Positions 56,513 to 64,000 of a stretch of 64,000 bases of DNA are shown here, piece after piece. Location of the stretch: the NCBI RefSeq assembly GCF_014926405.1, contig NZ_JACXXJ020000005.1, positions 2,361,001-2,425,000 on the forward strand. Reading direction: 5' to 3'. How positions within the stretch are numbered: the first letter of the stretch is position 1; every line of letters begins with the position of its first letter. The position numbers were made by a program, and so were the translations under genes. The stretch comes from Agrobacterium vitis (GTDB lineage: Bacteria; Pseudomonadota; Alphaproteobacteria; Rhizobiales; Rhizobiaceae). Below the pieces are notes generated by a model. It was not told the origin of the DNA. It saw nothing but the letters and a program-made list of their open reading frames with translations, and searched no databases.

Positions 56513-58288
56513 TTAGGCCTCCAGCACCGCGCGGGCAGCAGCAAGACTAGCCCCACCGCCGACCACCGCCTGTTTCAGGCCGGAACTTTCGCCCAAGAGG
56601 TTTTCGGCCACGAACCGGCAAAGCGCCACGCGCTTGTCGTCTTCCCCCTGCGCCAAAGCCCCCTTGGCCAGATAGGCGCCGGTCAGGGTCAGGCCAAACA
56701 GCCGCTGATAGGGCGTTGCACCAGCCAAGGCGTCAACCTGCGCACCCTCGCCTAGCCGGACCAACAGATATTCCGTCGCATCTTCGAGATCGCGGATCGC
56801 GGCAAGCAGCCGGGTCGCCGTTTCGCCGAAGCCGGGCCGATTACTGGCATCGACAGCCACGGCAAGGGCTTTCAACTCGCTGAGGAAGCCACGCACATGC
56901 GCGCCCTCGGCCAGCGACAGCTTGCGCACCACGAGATCGATGGCCTGGATACCGTTCGTGCCTTCATAGATCGGCGCGATGCGGGCGTCGCGCAACAGAC
57001 GGGCAGCGCCCGTCTCCTCGATAAAGCCCATGCCGCCATGCACCTGAATGCCCATGGAGGCGACATCGAAGCCGATATCGGTGGCAAAGCTCTTGGCAAT
57101 CGGCGTCAAAAACGCGGCGCGCGCCTGCCAATGGCGGGCCTCCTCGCCTTCGCTATGGTGGCTCATGTCGATGGCATGGGCGCAGGAATAGCAGATGGCC
57201 CGCGCCCCTTGGGTCAGCGCCTTCATGGTCAAAAGCGTGCGGGCCACATCCGGGTGCTCAATGATCGGGCTCATGCCCGCACCGGTCCAGCCCGGTGCCT
57301 TGCCCTGGGTGCGCTCTCGTGCATAGGCGGTGGCAAGCTGGGTGGCGGCTTCAGCAATCGCCACACCCTGCATGCCGACGGCCAGCCGCGCATTGTTCAT
57401 CATCGTGAACATGCAGGCCAGACCCTTGTTTTCCTCACCGATCACATAGCCAATCGCCCCCGGATCATCGCCAAACCGGCCATCGCCAAAAATCATCGTG
57501 CAGGTGGGAGAGCCGTGAATACCCAGCTTATGCTCCAGCGAATGGCAAAACAGGTCATTGCGCGCGCCAAGCGAGCCATCGTCATTCACCAGAAATTTCG
57601 GCACCAGAAACAGTGAGATGCCGCGTGTACCCGCAGGCGCATCGGGAAGCCGCGCCAGAACCAGATGGATGATATTGTCTGTGGCGTCGTGTTCGCCCCA
57701 GGTGATGTAAATCTTCTGGCCGAAAATCCGATAGGTGCCATCGTTTTGGCGCTCGGCGCGGGTTTTCATCACACCCAGATCAGAGCCTGCATGGGGTTCG
57801 GTGAGATTCATGCTGGCCATCCATTCACCGGAGACCATTCTGTGCAGGAATTTTTCCTTCAAGGCCTCGCTGCCATGGGCCGTTAATGCCTCTGAAGCGC
57901 CCATGGTCAAGACTGGCCCCAGTGCAAAGCCCATGGAGCCGGAATTCCACATTTCCAGTGCAGCGACATTGAGCAGATGTGGCAGGCCCTGGCCGCCATA
58001 GCGCTCCTCGGCAACCAGCCCGTTCCAGCCGCCTTCAGCCCAGCGACGATAGAGATCCGCCCAGCCATCCGGCAATTGCACCTTGCCATCCACAAGTTTC
58101 GCGCCCTGCCGGTCGCCATTTGCGGCCAGCGGTGCGATCTCATTGGCAGCAAACCGACCAGCCTCCTCCAGAATGGCATCGGTCAAATCCTCGGAAAGGT
58201 CGCCGAACCGGCCCTCTTCCAAAGCCTGCGCCATGCCGGCAACCTGTTTCAGGGTAAAGGCAATCTCCTCCACGGGGGCCTTGTACAT
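56513..58288 (-). CDS. Acyl-CoA dehydrogenase (long form with C-terminal domain)
   Basis: A 591-aa FAD enzyme, longer than the usual 380-400 aa because of an N-terminal extension and a C-terminal domain. Motifs are SMNLTEPHAGSDLGVMKTRAERQ (FAD), KIYITWGEHDAT, NNARLAVGMQGVAIAEAATQ and the catalytic YEGTNGIQAIDLV base. Related to the AidB/FadE-like and DmdC groups; substrate unknown. ATG 58288 with GGAGGAG upstream is favoured over TTG 58306. Paired with the downstream enoyl-CoA hydratase. Confidence 0.9.
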   Translation of the reverse strand: MYKAPVEEIAFTLKQVAGMAQALEEGRFGDLSEDLTDAILEEAGRFAANEIAPLAANGDRQGAKLVDGKVQLPDGWADLYRRWAEGGWNGLVAEERYGGQGLPHLLNVAALEMWNSGSMGFALGPVLTMGASEALTAHGSEALKEKFLHRMVSGEWMASMNLTEPHAGSDLGVMKTRAERQNDGTYRIFGQKIYITWGEHDATDNIIHLVLARLPDAPAGTRGISLFLVPKFLVNDDGSLGARNDLFCHSLEHKLGIHGSPTCTMIFGDGRFGDDPGAIGYVIGEENKGLACMFTMMNNARLAVGMQGVAIAEAATQLATAYARERTQGKAPGWTGAGMSPIIEHPDVARTLLTMKALTQGARAICYSCAHAIDMSHHSEGEEARHWQARAAFLTPIAKSFATDIGFDVASMGIQVHGGMGFIEETGAARLLRDARIAPIYEGTNGIQAIDLVVRKLSLAEGAHVRGFLSELKALAVAVDASNRPGFGETATRLLAAIRDLEDATEYLLVRLGEGAQVDALAGATPYQRLFGLTLTGAYLAKGALAQGEDDKRVALCRFVAENLLGESSGLKQAVVGGGASLAAARAVLEA

Positions 58289-58506
58289 CGCGTTCTCCTC
58301 CGTCAAATCCCGGCTTGCAGCGGGCCACTCCCGACCCGGATAGTTCCTGATACTTCAGCTAATTGATTTTTACGTAAACGTCAATAAATCGCAAGCTCAT
58401 TCGGGCCATGCGCGCTGTTGATCCGGGCGTCACAATCGGCGCATATAGCGTAGGCACAGCCGGTGGCCAAAAGTGTATGAGACGCGATGCGAGGAAGTTC
58501 GGTACC

Positions 58507-59502
58507 ATGCTGACAGCGACGACCCCTATTCCCGGTCTGGTTTGGGCCTATCATATCGACGCCCGCCACCAGAGCGCCACCCGCCTGCCGATGGATGCGA
58601 CACTGACGGGTCTGATGCCGGAACAAGGGTTTCTCTGGCTGCACCTCAATCTTGCCGACGTGCGGGTGCCGGGCTTTATCGAGCAGTTTCCGGGCCTGAG
58701 CGAAGCGGCCCGCGCCGCCCTGATCAATCACGAACATCACGCAGCGCTCTCGGTGGACGAGCAGCTGATCTATGGGACGCTGGTGGATTTTCAGCGCGAA
58801 TTTGCCGCCGCCACCCGGGACATCGGCTGGCTACATTTTGCCCTTTCGGACCGGTTCATCATCACCACACGGCTGCAACCGATCCGCTCGGTGGATATTC
58901 TGCGCGGTGCCATTGAGAAAAACCCGGCGAAATTCGCCTCCCCCATGCAGGTCTATGAAGTGCTGGTGGCGGAGTTTCAGCGCGGCATCATGGCGCTGGT
59001 GCTGGAACTGATGGAAGAGATCAACCGCATCGAAGACGTCGTCTATGATGAAGACATGCGCGACGAGCGCACCCAGCTTGCGCCGCTGCGCAGGGTGATC
59101 GTGCGGCTGCATCGGCATTTGCGGGGCATGCTGAGCATGATGCGGCGCGCCAATGCCGTAGACGAGGATGAAATGCCCGCCGGTTTCGAAGATGTGGCGA
59201 GCCGCCTGACCAACCGGCTGGAAGCCGCTGACCACGATGTCTACGCCCTGCATGAGCGCGCCCGGCTATTGCATGAAGAAATCGACAGCAAGCTCTCCTC
59301 CGAGACCAACCGTCATCTCTATATCCTGTCGCTGATGACGGCCTTTCTGCTGCCGCCCTCGCTGGTCACAGGCTTTTTCGGGATGAACACCTCGCATTTG
59401 CCTTTTACCAGCGGGCCGGAAGGATCGGCCTATGCGATTGCCTTTATCCTCGGGTCGATTTTTCTCGCCTGGTTTATCCTGAAGCGCGCCAGAATTCTCT
59501 GA
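58507..59502 (+). CDS. CorA/ZntB-type metal ion transporter
   Basis: A 331-aa pentameric channel family member: a long cytoplasmic alpha/beta funnel domain, a stalk helix (LMEEINRIEDVVYDEDM to LHEEIDSKL) and two C-terminal membrane helices. The pore signature Gly-Met-Asn is FFGMNTSHLPF after helix TM1 (ILSLMTAFLLPPSLVTG). The sequence after GMN (TSHLPF) resembles ZntB more than CorA. It may transport Zn2+ or Mg2+. Several in-frame starts exist; ATG 58507 fits family N terminus. Divergent from the acyl-CoA dehydrogenase. Confidence 0.88.
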   Translation: MLTATTPIPGLVWAYHIDARHQSATRLPMDATLTGLMPEQGFLWLHLNLADVRVPGFIEQFPGLSEAARAALINHEHHAALSVDEQLIYGTLVDFQREFAAATRDIGWLHFALSDRFIITTRLQPIRSVDILRGAIEKNPAKFASPMQVYEVLVAEFQRGIMALVLELMEEINRIEDVVYDEDMRDERTQLAPLRRVIVRLHRHLRGMLSMMRRANAVDEDEMPAGFEDVASRLTNRLEAADHDVYALHERARLLHEEIDSKLSSETNRHLYILSLMTAFLLPPSLVTGFFGMNTSHLPFTSGPEGSAYAIAFILGSIFLAWFILKRARIL

Positions 59503-59513
59503 AAACGCAAGAG

Positions 59514-59536
59514 GCCCGGCGCAATCAGCACCGGGC
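59514..59536. terminator. Short hairpin between convergent transporter and BA14K genes
   Basis: GCCCGG (59514-59519) with CCGGGC (59531-59536), a 6-bp stem and 11-base loop, and no T-run. It may end both transcripts. Confidence 0.35.
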
Positions 59537-59559
59537 GCTTCATCAATGAACAATAACGC

Positions 59560-60018
59560 TTAATAGTAAGGCGAATAGCACTGCTGACGCGCACCGCTAT
59601 AAGTCACGAACGTATTGCTATAGGAATCATAGCTGCGGTAGCGACCAGCGCACCAATCATAATGGCGCGGATTGATGCCATTGCTATAGGCGGGCGCAGC
59701 GGGTGCCGGGCGTGGCTGCGAGGCGATGGCCCCACCGATCAGCGCACCGGCGGCAAAGGCTGCCAGCGGATACCAATGACCGTCATGATGACGGCGATAG
59801 CCGGGGCGCGGGCCATCATAACCCCGGTAGCCACGGTAATAGCCACCGCCTCGTCCGTAACCATCGTCATAGCCGCGCCACTGAACCTGTTCCACCGGAA
59901 CAGCAGATTGCGCAACTGGCTGCAAAGTGTTCAGAGGCATGGCATCAGCGGATATAAAAGAGGTTGCCAGAACTGCCAATGCCGTACCGGCCACTGCAAT
60001 GCGCTTGGTAAGGGTCAT
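59560..60018 (-). CDS. BA14K family protein
   Basis: A 152-aa exported protein. Signal peptide MTLTKRIAVAGTALAVLATSFISADA. The middle is Gly/Tyr/Arg-rich (GYDDGYGRGGGYYRGYRG). A hydrophobic patch AAFAAGALIGGAIA follows, then the BA14K motif HYDWCAGRYRSYDSYSNTFVTYSGARQQC, named for the Brucella abortus 14-kDa lectin-like protein. Its function is unknown but it is common in Rhizobiales envelopes. ATG 60018 preceded by GGAG is preferred to ATG 60033. Confidence 0.88.
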   Translation of the reverse strand: MTLTKRIAVAGTALAVLATSFISADAMPLNTLQPVAQSAVPVEQVQWRGYDDGYGRGGGYYRGYRGYDGPRPGYRRHHDGHWYPLAAFAAGALIGGAIASQPRPAPAAPAYSNGINPRHYDWCAGRYRSYDSYSNTFVTYSGARQQCYSPYY

Positions 60019-60343
60019 GATCGTCGTCTCCATATGATCAATAGAGATAGGGAGGGGAAGCTCGCCTGTCCAGATCACGTCTCATCACACTTGTTGGACA
60101 CATGATACGGAACGGCAATACTTGCCCTTATTGCCCTCACCCTAGCCAGGTGCGGATGAACCGGCGATTAATACATCTGCCACTCGCCTGTCCGCTGCCA
60201 GACAAGCCTCGCGAAACGCAGCCGGCCTAAAGCTTGGGAAAGTTTCTTTTAACAAGCATCCGGTAATTTACTTGTATCCGGTCATTCACTTGGGCGACAG
60301 CCAATGCGGCAGCTCGTCATCCTTTGTGTGGAGAGTGCGTTCG
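60019..60343. other. Divergent promoter region between BA14K and an unknown gene
   Basis: About 325 bases without gene. No conserved element beyond a TGGAGAG ribosome site at the right end could be named. Confidence 0.35.
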
Positions 60344-60949
60344 ATGTCCAAACTGAGATATTATGCCGCCCCCAAAACGACGGCTCTCGAAAACAAGCCT
60401 CCCAAGGCCGTCCACAGCGAATTCCTGCGGACCGGCAAGATCATCCGCGACGAGGATGACTGGCTGGCCGACGAAAAGCGCTATCTGACCCACGAGGAAG
60501 TGGCAGTGCGCACCGCACGGCGGCTGGAAGTGGCGGCAGAGACCACCCATCAGCGCATCAACGGCTTTCACAAGTCCATCCGCTTTCCCAAACTGCTGTT
60601 TCATCAGACACTTCAGGATATTCCGCATCTGGGTTACTGTCATGTCACGGCATCGCGGTCGAATTTCGCCCAATATGCCGATGTGAAATGGGCTTTCTAC
60701 TTCGCCAATTTCAATGCCGAGGTCGGCGGCGAGGATAGTTTCTTCCGCAAAATCACCCCGCAATATGGCCGGATGTATTTTGCCGTAGCGCTGAAGCCCG
60801 ACAGGGCCAAACGCGCAATGACCGTGGATCGCTCGATCCGCGAAGACGGCCTGCTGTTTCGCACCAGCGATCCGAAAGTGGCGCTGAAAAACGTGCTGCT
60901 CTTGGGCGCTCGCACCTCGGCACTGCGCAAGATCATCGCCAGTATGTGA
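60344..60949 (+). CDS. Conserved-looking hypothetical protein, 201 aa
   Basis: I do not recognise this family with certainty. The protein has no signal peptide or membrane helix. It starts MSKLRYYAAPKTT and has KRYLTHEEVAVRTARRLEVAAETTHQRINGFHKSI, a helical part. Its centre is LGYCHVTASRSNFAQYADVKWAFYFANFNAE, and the end RPDRAKRAMTVDRSIREDGLLFRTSDPKVALKNV is strand-rich. Codon use and a GGAGAG site before ATG 60344 support a real gene. Its TGA stop (60947-60949) shares its last base with the start of repeat family A. Confidence 0.75.
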   Translation: MSKLRYYAAPKTTALENKPPKAVHSEFLRTGKIIRDEDDWLADEKRYLTHEEVAVRTARRLEVAAETTHQRINGFHKSIRFPKLLFHQTLQDIPHLGYCHVTASRSNFAQYADVKWAFYFANFNAEVGGEDSFFRKITPQYGRMYFAVALKPDRAKRAMTVDRSIREDGLLFRTSDPKVALKNVLLLGARTSALRKIIASM

Positions 60950-61145
60950 CAGTCTATCCAATAATCGCCGCTGGCCGTCTGCAAATGGCAATTTCTCCGC
61001 TTGCCTGCTTCATTCGCATTTCCAAACGGAAAACCGCTTCGCACTTTTCCTGGAATGCTTGTACTCACGTACCTTAAGTAAGCTGCGTTCGGGTTCTCGA
61101 AATCACCATTTTCGCCAGGCCAGCAGCAATTCTTGAACAGACTGT
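60949..61145 (-). repeat. Dispersed repeat family A, full copy A3 (197 bp)
   Basis: Starts ACAGTCTATCCAATAATCGC and ends GCAATTCTTGAACAGACTGT. Same length as copy A2 and inverted relative to it, with a RIME-like core (GCATTTCC...GGAATGC). It fills nearly all the space between the unknown gene and the oxygenase reductase gene. Confidence 0.9.
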
Positions 61146-61172
61146 AAGACAAGCGAGGACTGATCCTTCGGA

Positions 61173-62255
61173 TCAGACCTCGATTTCGACGTCGCCTGTC
61201 GGGCGTGAACAGCAGGCAAGGATGTAACCTTCCTCTATTTCGTCATCGAGAATGCCGCCATTGTGGTTCATTTCCACGTCGCCCGACAGCTTCATCACCC
61301 GGCAGGTGCCGCAGAGGCCGGATTCGCAGGCGGCACCGATGCGCACGCCGATGGAGCGGGCAGCTTGCAGCACGGTAAAGCCCGGCTCGCACAGCGCTTC
61401 CTTGCCCGCCAGCGTGAAGGCGACCTTATGCGGCTTCACCTCGCCTGTGGGATCGGCCACCACCACCATCGGCTCGGGCGCCACCGGCTGGAAGGTTTCC
61501 TCGTGGTAGCGGCTCATGTCGAATCCGGCACCGGCCAGCGATTCCCGGACTGTTGCCATGAACGGTTCCGGCCCACAGCAGAACACCGTGCGATCGAGAA
61601 AATCCGGTGCCAACAGGCCGATTTTCGCCTTGTCGATAAAGCCACGCAGACCCGACCAGAGCTGCGAGCGCTGCAATTGCTCGACGATGAAGCCAAGCTG
61701 GAAGAAAGGTAGATAACGGGCCTTATATTCCAGTTCCCAGCGGAAAATGATATCATCCGGCGAGCGGGCGCAGTGGATGAAGGCGATGTCGCTATCGGGC
61801 TGGCGGTCGGCCATGTCGCGGGTCATCGACATCATCGGGGTAATGCCGGAGCCTGCCGAGATGAACAGATATTTCTCGCCCGGATGCTTCACATAGGAAA
61901 AATCACCGAGCGGCCCGAAGGCCTTGATCTTCATGCCCGGCTTGAGGTTTTCAAACATCCAGCGGGTGCCGATACTGTCCTTCTGCGCCTTGACCGTCAC
62001 CGCCACCGTATAGGGCCGCGACGGGCTGGAGGACAGCGTATAGGTGCGCATCACAGGCTCCGGTCCAACCGGCAGTTCCAGCGTCACGAACTGGCCGGGC
62101 AGATAGCGGAACCAATGGCCCGGCCTGTCCGACTTGAAGGTGAAGGTCATCACGTCAGGCGCTTCCGGCGTCCAGGCCACGCATTCCAGCAGATGTTCCC
62201 GGTCCGACCAGGGCCGCATCTCATCGACATGCCGATAGATCTTGTCCACCGCCAT
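61173..62255 (-). CDS. gbcB: Ferredoxin-type reductase of a Rieske oxygenase (GbcB-like)
   Basis: A 360-aa electron-transfer subunit. An FAD-binding domain (MRTYTLSSSPSRP, PGQFVTLELP) is followed by an NAD-binding domain (LFISAGSGITPMMSM, FCCGPEPFM) and a C-terminal plant-type [2Fe-2S] domain: ACESGLCGTCRV and the last Cys in ILACCSRP. This FNR plus C-terminal ferredoxin order is that of GbcB/VanB2-type reductases. Immediately downstream of its oxygenase, two bases after the stop. Glycine betaine demethylation is the best guess; other quaternary amines are possible. Confidence 0.87.
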   Translation of the reverse strand: MAVDKIYRHVDEMRPWSDREHLLECVAWTPEAPDVMTFTFKSDRPGHWFRYLPGQFVTLELPVGPEPVMRTYTLSSSPSRPYTVAVTVKAQKDSIGTRWMFENLKPGMKIKAFGPLGDFSYVKHPGEKYLFISAGSGITPMMSMTRDMADRQPDSDIAFIHCARSPDDIIFRWELEYKARYLPFFQLGFIVEQLQRSQLWSGLRGFIDKAKIGLLAPDFLDRTVFCCGPEPFMATVRESLAGAGFDMSRYHEETFQPVAPEPMVVVADPTGEVKPHKVAFTLAGKEALCEPGFTVLQAARSIGVRIGAACESGLCGTCRVMKLSGDVEMNHNGGILDDEIEEGYILACCSRPTGDVEIEV

Positions 62256-62257
62256 GA

Positions 62258-63514
62258 TCAGGCCACGACCGACAAGGGGGATTTCTGCGCGGATTTATCG
62301 CCTCCCAGACGGTCCACCATGAAATTGGCATACCATTCGACGAACTGCATCACGCCGCCTTCATGATCGGGCGAATAGGGGCCGGGCTCATAAGCGGGCG
62401 AACGAATGCCAAAGGCATTTTCCTCGACAATCGACCGGTCCTGGTCGTTGGTCATGTTCCAGACATGGGTGAGGTCGTGGAGATTGTAATCCACCCCTTC
62501 CACCGCATCCTTATGCACCAGCCAGGTGGTGGTGACGGCGGTTTCCTCGGCACTCAAGGGCAGGACGCGGAAGGTGATAGCGTGGTCGCCAAGCAGATGA
62601 TTCCAGGTGGTCGGATAGTGGAACATCAGCATCGTGCCGATATGGGAAATGGTGACATCATCGGACAGCGGGCGCTTGACGGCCCGCTTGCCATCCATCG
62701 TATAGCTTTCAGCATCCTGCACCAGCGGCATGCGGGCGACACGGAACTGGCCGCTCTGATGCATGGTGAAGGCGCTGGGCAGGTTTGCCGCCTCGCAGCG
62801 CTGCCAATGCTCGGTAATCACAGGATCGTCACCCGCGCCCTGCACGCCGGTGGCGCTTGGCGCTTCCGGATAGGTGCGGCACAATTCCGGGTGATTGCCA
62901 GCGCAATGGTAGCATTCCCGGTTGTTTTCCCAGACCAGCTTCCAATTGCCCTTTTCGACAATGGTGTTGCGATGGGCAATCTTGGCTTCGCTGAGCCGGT
63001 GCGGCTGAAGATAAGGCAAGGCTGTAGCGCGGTAGCTGGCGAAATCCTCCGGCACCTCTGCCAGACAGATGAAGATATAGCCGCCAAAGCTTTCGCAAGC
63101 GACCGGCTTCATTCCATGCTGGCTCTTGTCGAAATCCTCGCCCATCTGACGGGCAAACACCAGCGATCCATCCAGATCATAGGTCCACTGGTGATAGGGA
63201 CAGACCAGCTTTGCCGACGCGCCGCGTTCCTGTGTGCAGACCCGGTGGCCGCGATGGCGACAGGTATTATGGAACGCACGGATCACCCCATCGCGCCCGC
63301 GCACAACGACGACAGGATAATCGCCAATCTGCACGGTAAAATAATTGCCAGCTCTCGGAATTTCGCAATCATGCCCCATGAACAGCCAGTCGCGGTACCA
63401 GATCAGCTCCATATCGAGCTTGAAGTAATCCCTGTCGATATAGAAGGGCTGTTCCAGACTATAGCCTTCGCGGCGATTTTTCAGCTGGCGCAGAACGGTG
63501 CTGTGAATATCCAT
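62258..63514 (-). CDS. gbcA: Rieske non-heme iron oxygenase alpha subunit (GbcA-like)
   Basis: A 418-aa oxygenase. Rieske ligands Cys85-x-His87 and Cys105-x2-His108 (CRHRGH...CPYHQW) bind the [2Fe-2S] cluster. The mononuclear iron site begins at ENNRECYHCAGNHPEL (His203, His208) with a late Asp ligand (VWNMTNDQD). The DHAITFRVLPL region is typical of glycine-betaine or stachydrine demethylases. It would hydroxylate an N-methyl group of betaine, releasing dimethylglycine and formaldehyde. ATG 63514 with GAGGG upstream is preferred to a longer reading from 63586. Substrate inferred. Confidence 0.88.
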   Translation of the reverse strand: MDIHSTVLRQLKNRREGYSLEQPFYIDRDYFKLDMELIWYRDWLFMGHDCEIPRAGNYFTVQIGDYPVVVVRGRDGVIRAFHNTCRHRGHRVCTQERGASAKLVCPYHQWTYDLDGSLVFARQMGEDFDKSQHGMKPVACESFGGYIFICLAEVPEDFASYRATALPYLQPHRLSEAKIAHRNTIVEKGNWKLVWENNRECYHCAGNHPELCRTYPEAPSATGVQGAGDDPVITEHWQRCEAANLPSAFTMHQSGQFRVARMPLVQDAESYTMDGKRAVKRPLSDDVTISHIGTMLMFHYPTTWNHLLGDHAITFRVLPLSAEETAVTTTWLVHKDAVEGVDYNLHDLTHVWNMTNDQDRSIVEENAFGIRSPAYEPGPYSPDHEGGVMQFVEWYANFMVDRLGGDKSAQKSPLSVVA

Positions 63515-64000
63515 GATACCCTCGTTTTCCAACCGGCGCGGGAGCATCGAAAGAAAGGGGACATACCCGCCTACCTGCGACAGCACAGCGCGACCTATGC
63601 CTCATAACCCGCCCATACCTTCAAACCTCGATTCTAACCCATCAATCAGATCAGAACCATTGTTTTTCAGAGGATTTGAGCTTTTTCCCATCTAGCCACA
63701 AGCGCGCCACCCACGCCGCCTTGGCCTACGACATCGCAGATATGGATTGCGACATGGGGTGATTTGGGTGGGGAGTGTATTGGGGGGATAGGATTGCGGC
63801 CGCCGTAACATCCGCAGGATAGACATCACGAGACCGGCAAATATCGGCAGGCTACCCGCAACGACAAGACCCGCCAATCCGATAGCATCGGATAGCGAGT
63901 CAATTGTTGCCATTTTTGGGAACGTCATCAGCGCGTTATAGCCGCATCAAAAAACGCCCCGACGTTTCCGCCCTTCACACGACCTTCACGCCGCATAGGA
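63515..64000. other. Right-edge region, no firm gene
   Basis: Promoter region of gbcA. One minus-strand open frame, 63692-63928 (78 aa, hydrophobic helix LAGLVVAGSLPIFAGLVMSIL followed by an Arg/Pro-rich tail), has no ribosome site or recognised relatives and is not called. A gene may continue past the edge. Confidence 0.35.

Noticed and set aside
62363..63607. 414-codon open frame on the plus strand
   Set aside because: Antisense to the Rieske oxygenase gene; no ribosome site or domain.
63692..63928. 78-aa minus-strand open frame with one hydrophobic helix
   Set aside because: No ribosome site, no recognised family and an Arg/Pro-rich tail typical of chance frames; kept only as a note.

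Overview
The window looks like chromosomal DNA of an alphaproteobacterium of the Rhizobiaceae, most likely Agrobacterium/Allorhizobium (vitis-like). This is inferred from gene order and protein style, not from a search. Supporting points are the run coxB-coxA-ctaB-coxF-ctaG-coxC-DUF983-surf1-DUF1304-ispH-thrB-rnhA, the biotin ECF set bioMNY, the xseB-dxs-tlyA-rlmD neighbourhood, chemoreceptors ending in an E-W-x-x-F pentapeptide, and RIME-like palindromes. No tRNA, rRNA, phage, IS transposase or CRISPR array was seen.

Layout. 1-2.1 kb: a metal (Zn/Mn type) ABC transporter cut by the left edge. 2.1-6.5 kb: Dabb protein, rnhA, thrB, a class D beta-lactamase on the opposite strand, ispH and DUF1304. 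6.6-13.6 kb: the aa3-type cytochrome c oxidase operon on the minus strand, with an unlisted 45-aa CoxF-like gene and a candidate FNR/FixK box in its leader. 14.2-20.3 kb: IalB-like protein, tldD-VOC-HAD operon, DUF3431 gene, MazG-like protein and a D,D-carboxypeptidase with a SPOR domain. 20.5-22.5 kb: soxR and a divergent MFS pump sharing a SoxR box. 22.8-28.6 kb: a frameshifted polysaccharide deacetylase, pdxH, a lipoprotein, a DnaJ-like protein, fabI, a phosphatase and a DUF1344 protein. 29.3-32.4 kb: a PAS-GGDEF-EAL protein. 32.6-42.5 kb: aroC, ribB, a deoxyribosyltransferase-like protein, cupin, YcaQ-like glycosylase, agmatinase, bioMNY, thioesterase, HDAC-like deacetylase and xseB. 42.8-55.6 kb: dxs, two chemoreceptors, tlyA, an RNA methyltransferase, a small secreted protein and a third chemoreceptor. 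55.7-64 kb: beta-oxidation pair, CorA/ZntB-like transporter, BA14K protein, an unknown gene and a Rieske oxygenase/reductase pair of the glycine-betaine demethylase type.

Functional links. Respiration: structural subunits, heme O synthase, copper chaperone and SURF1 lie together, and the FNR-like box suggests oxygen control. Signalling: three chemoreceptors plus one c-di-GMP enzyme. The third chemoreceptor carries every position I recall for the amino-acid-binding dCache motif. Stress: SoxR with an exporter, beta-lactamase and the YcaQ-like glycosylase.

The least expected content is a set of three dispersed, non-coding, inverted-repeat-ended families: A, 197 bp; B, up to about 130 bp with an internal hairpin; C, 99 bp. 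They concentrate around the chemoreceptor, GGDEF-EAL and DUF3431 genes and invade the cox operon. Families A, B and C meet in one AT-rich gap at 46.8-48.1 kb. No wholly new enzymatic system was recognised. The repeat families and the sensory genes they border are the best candidates for something undescribed.
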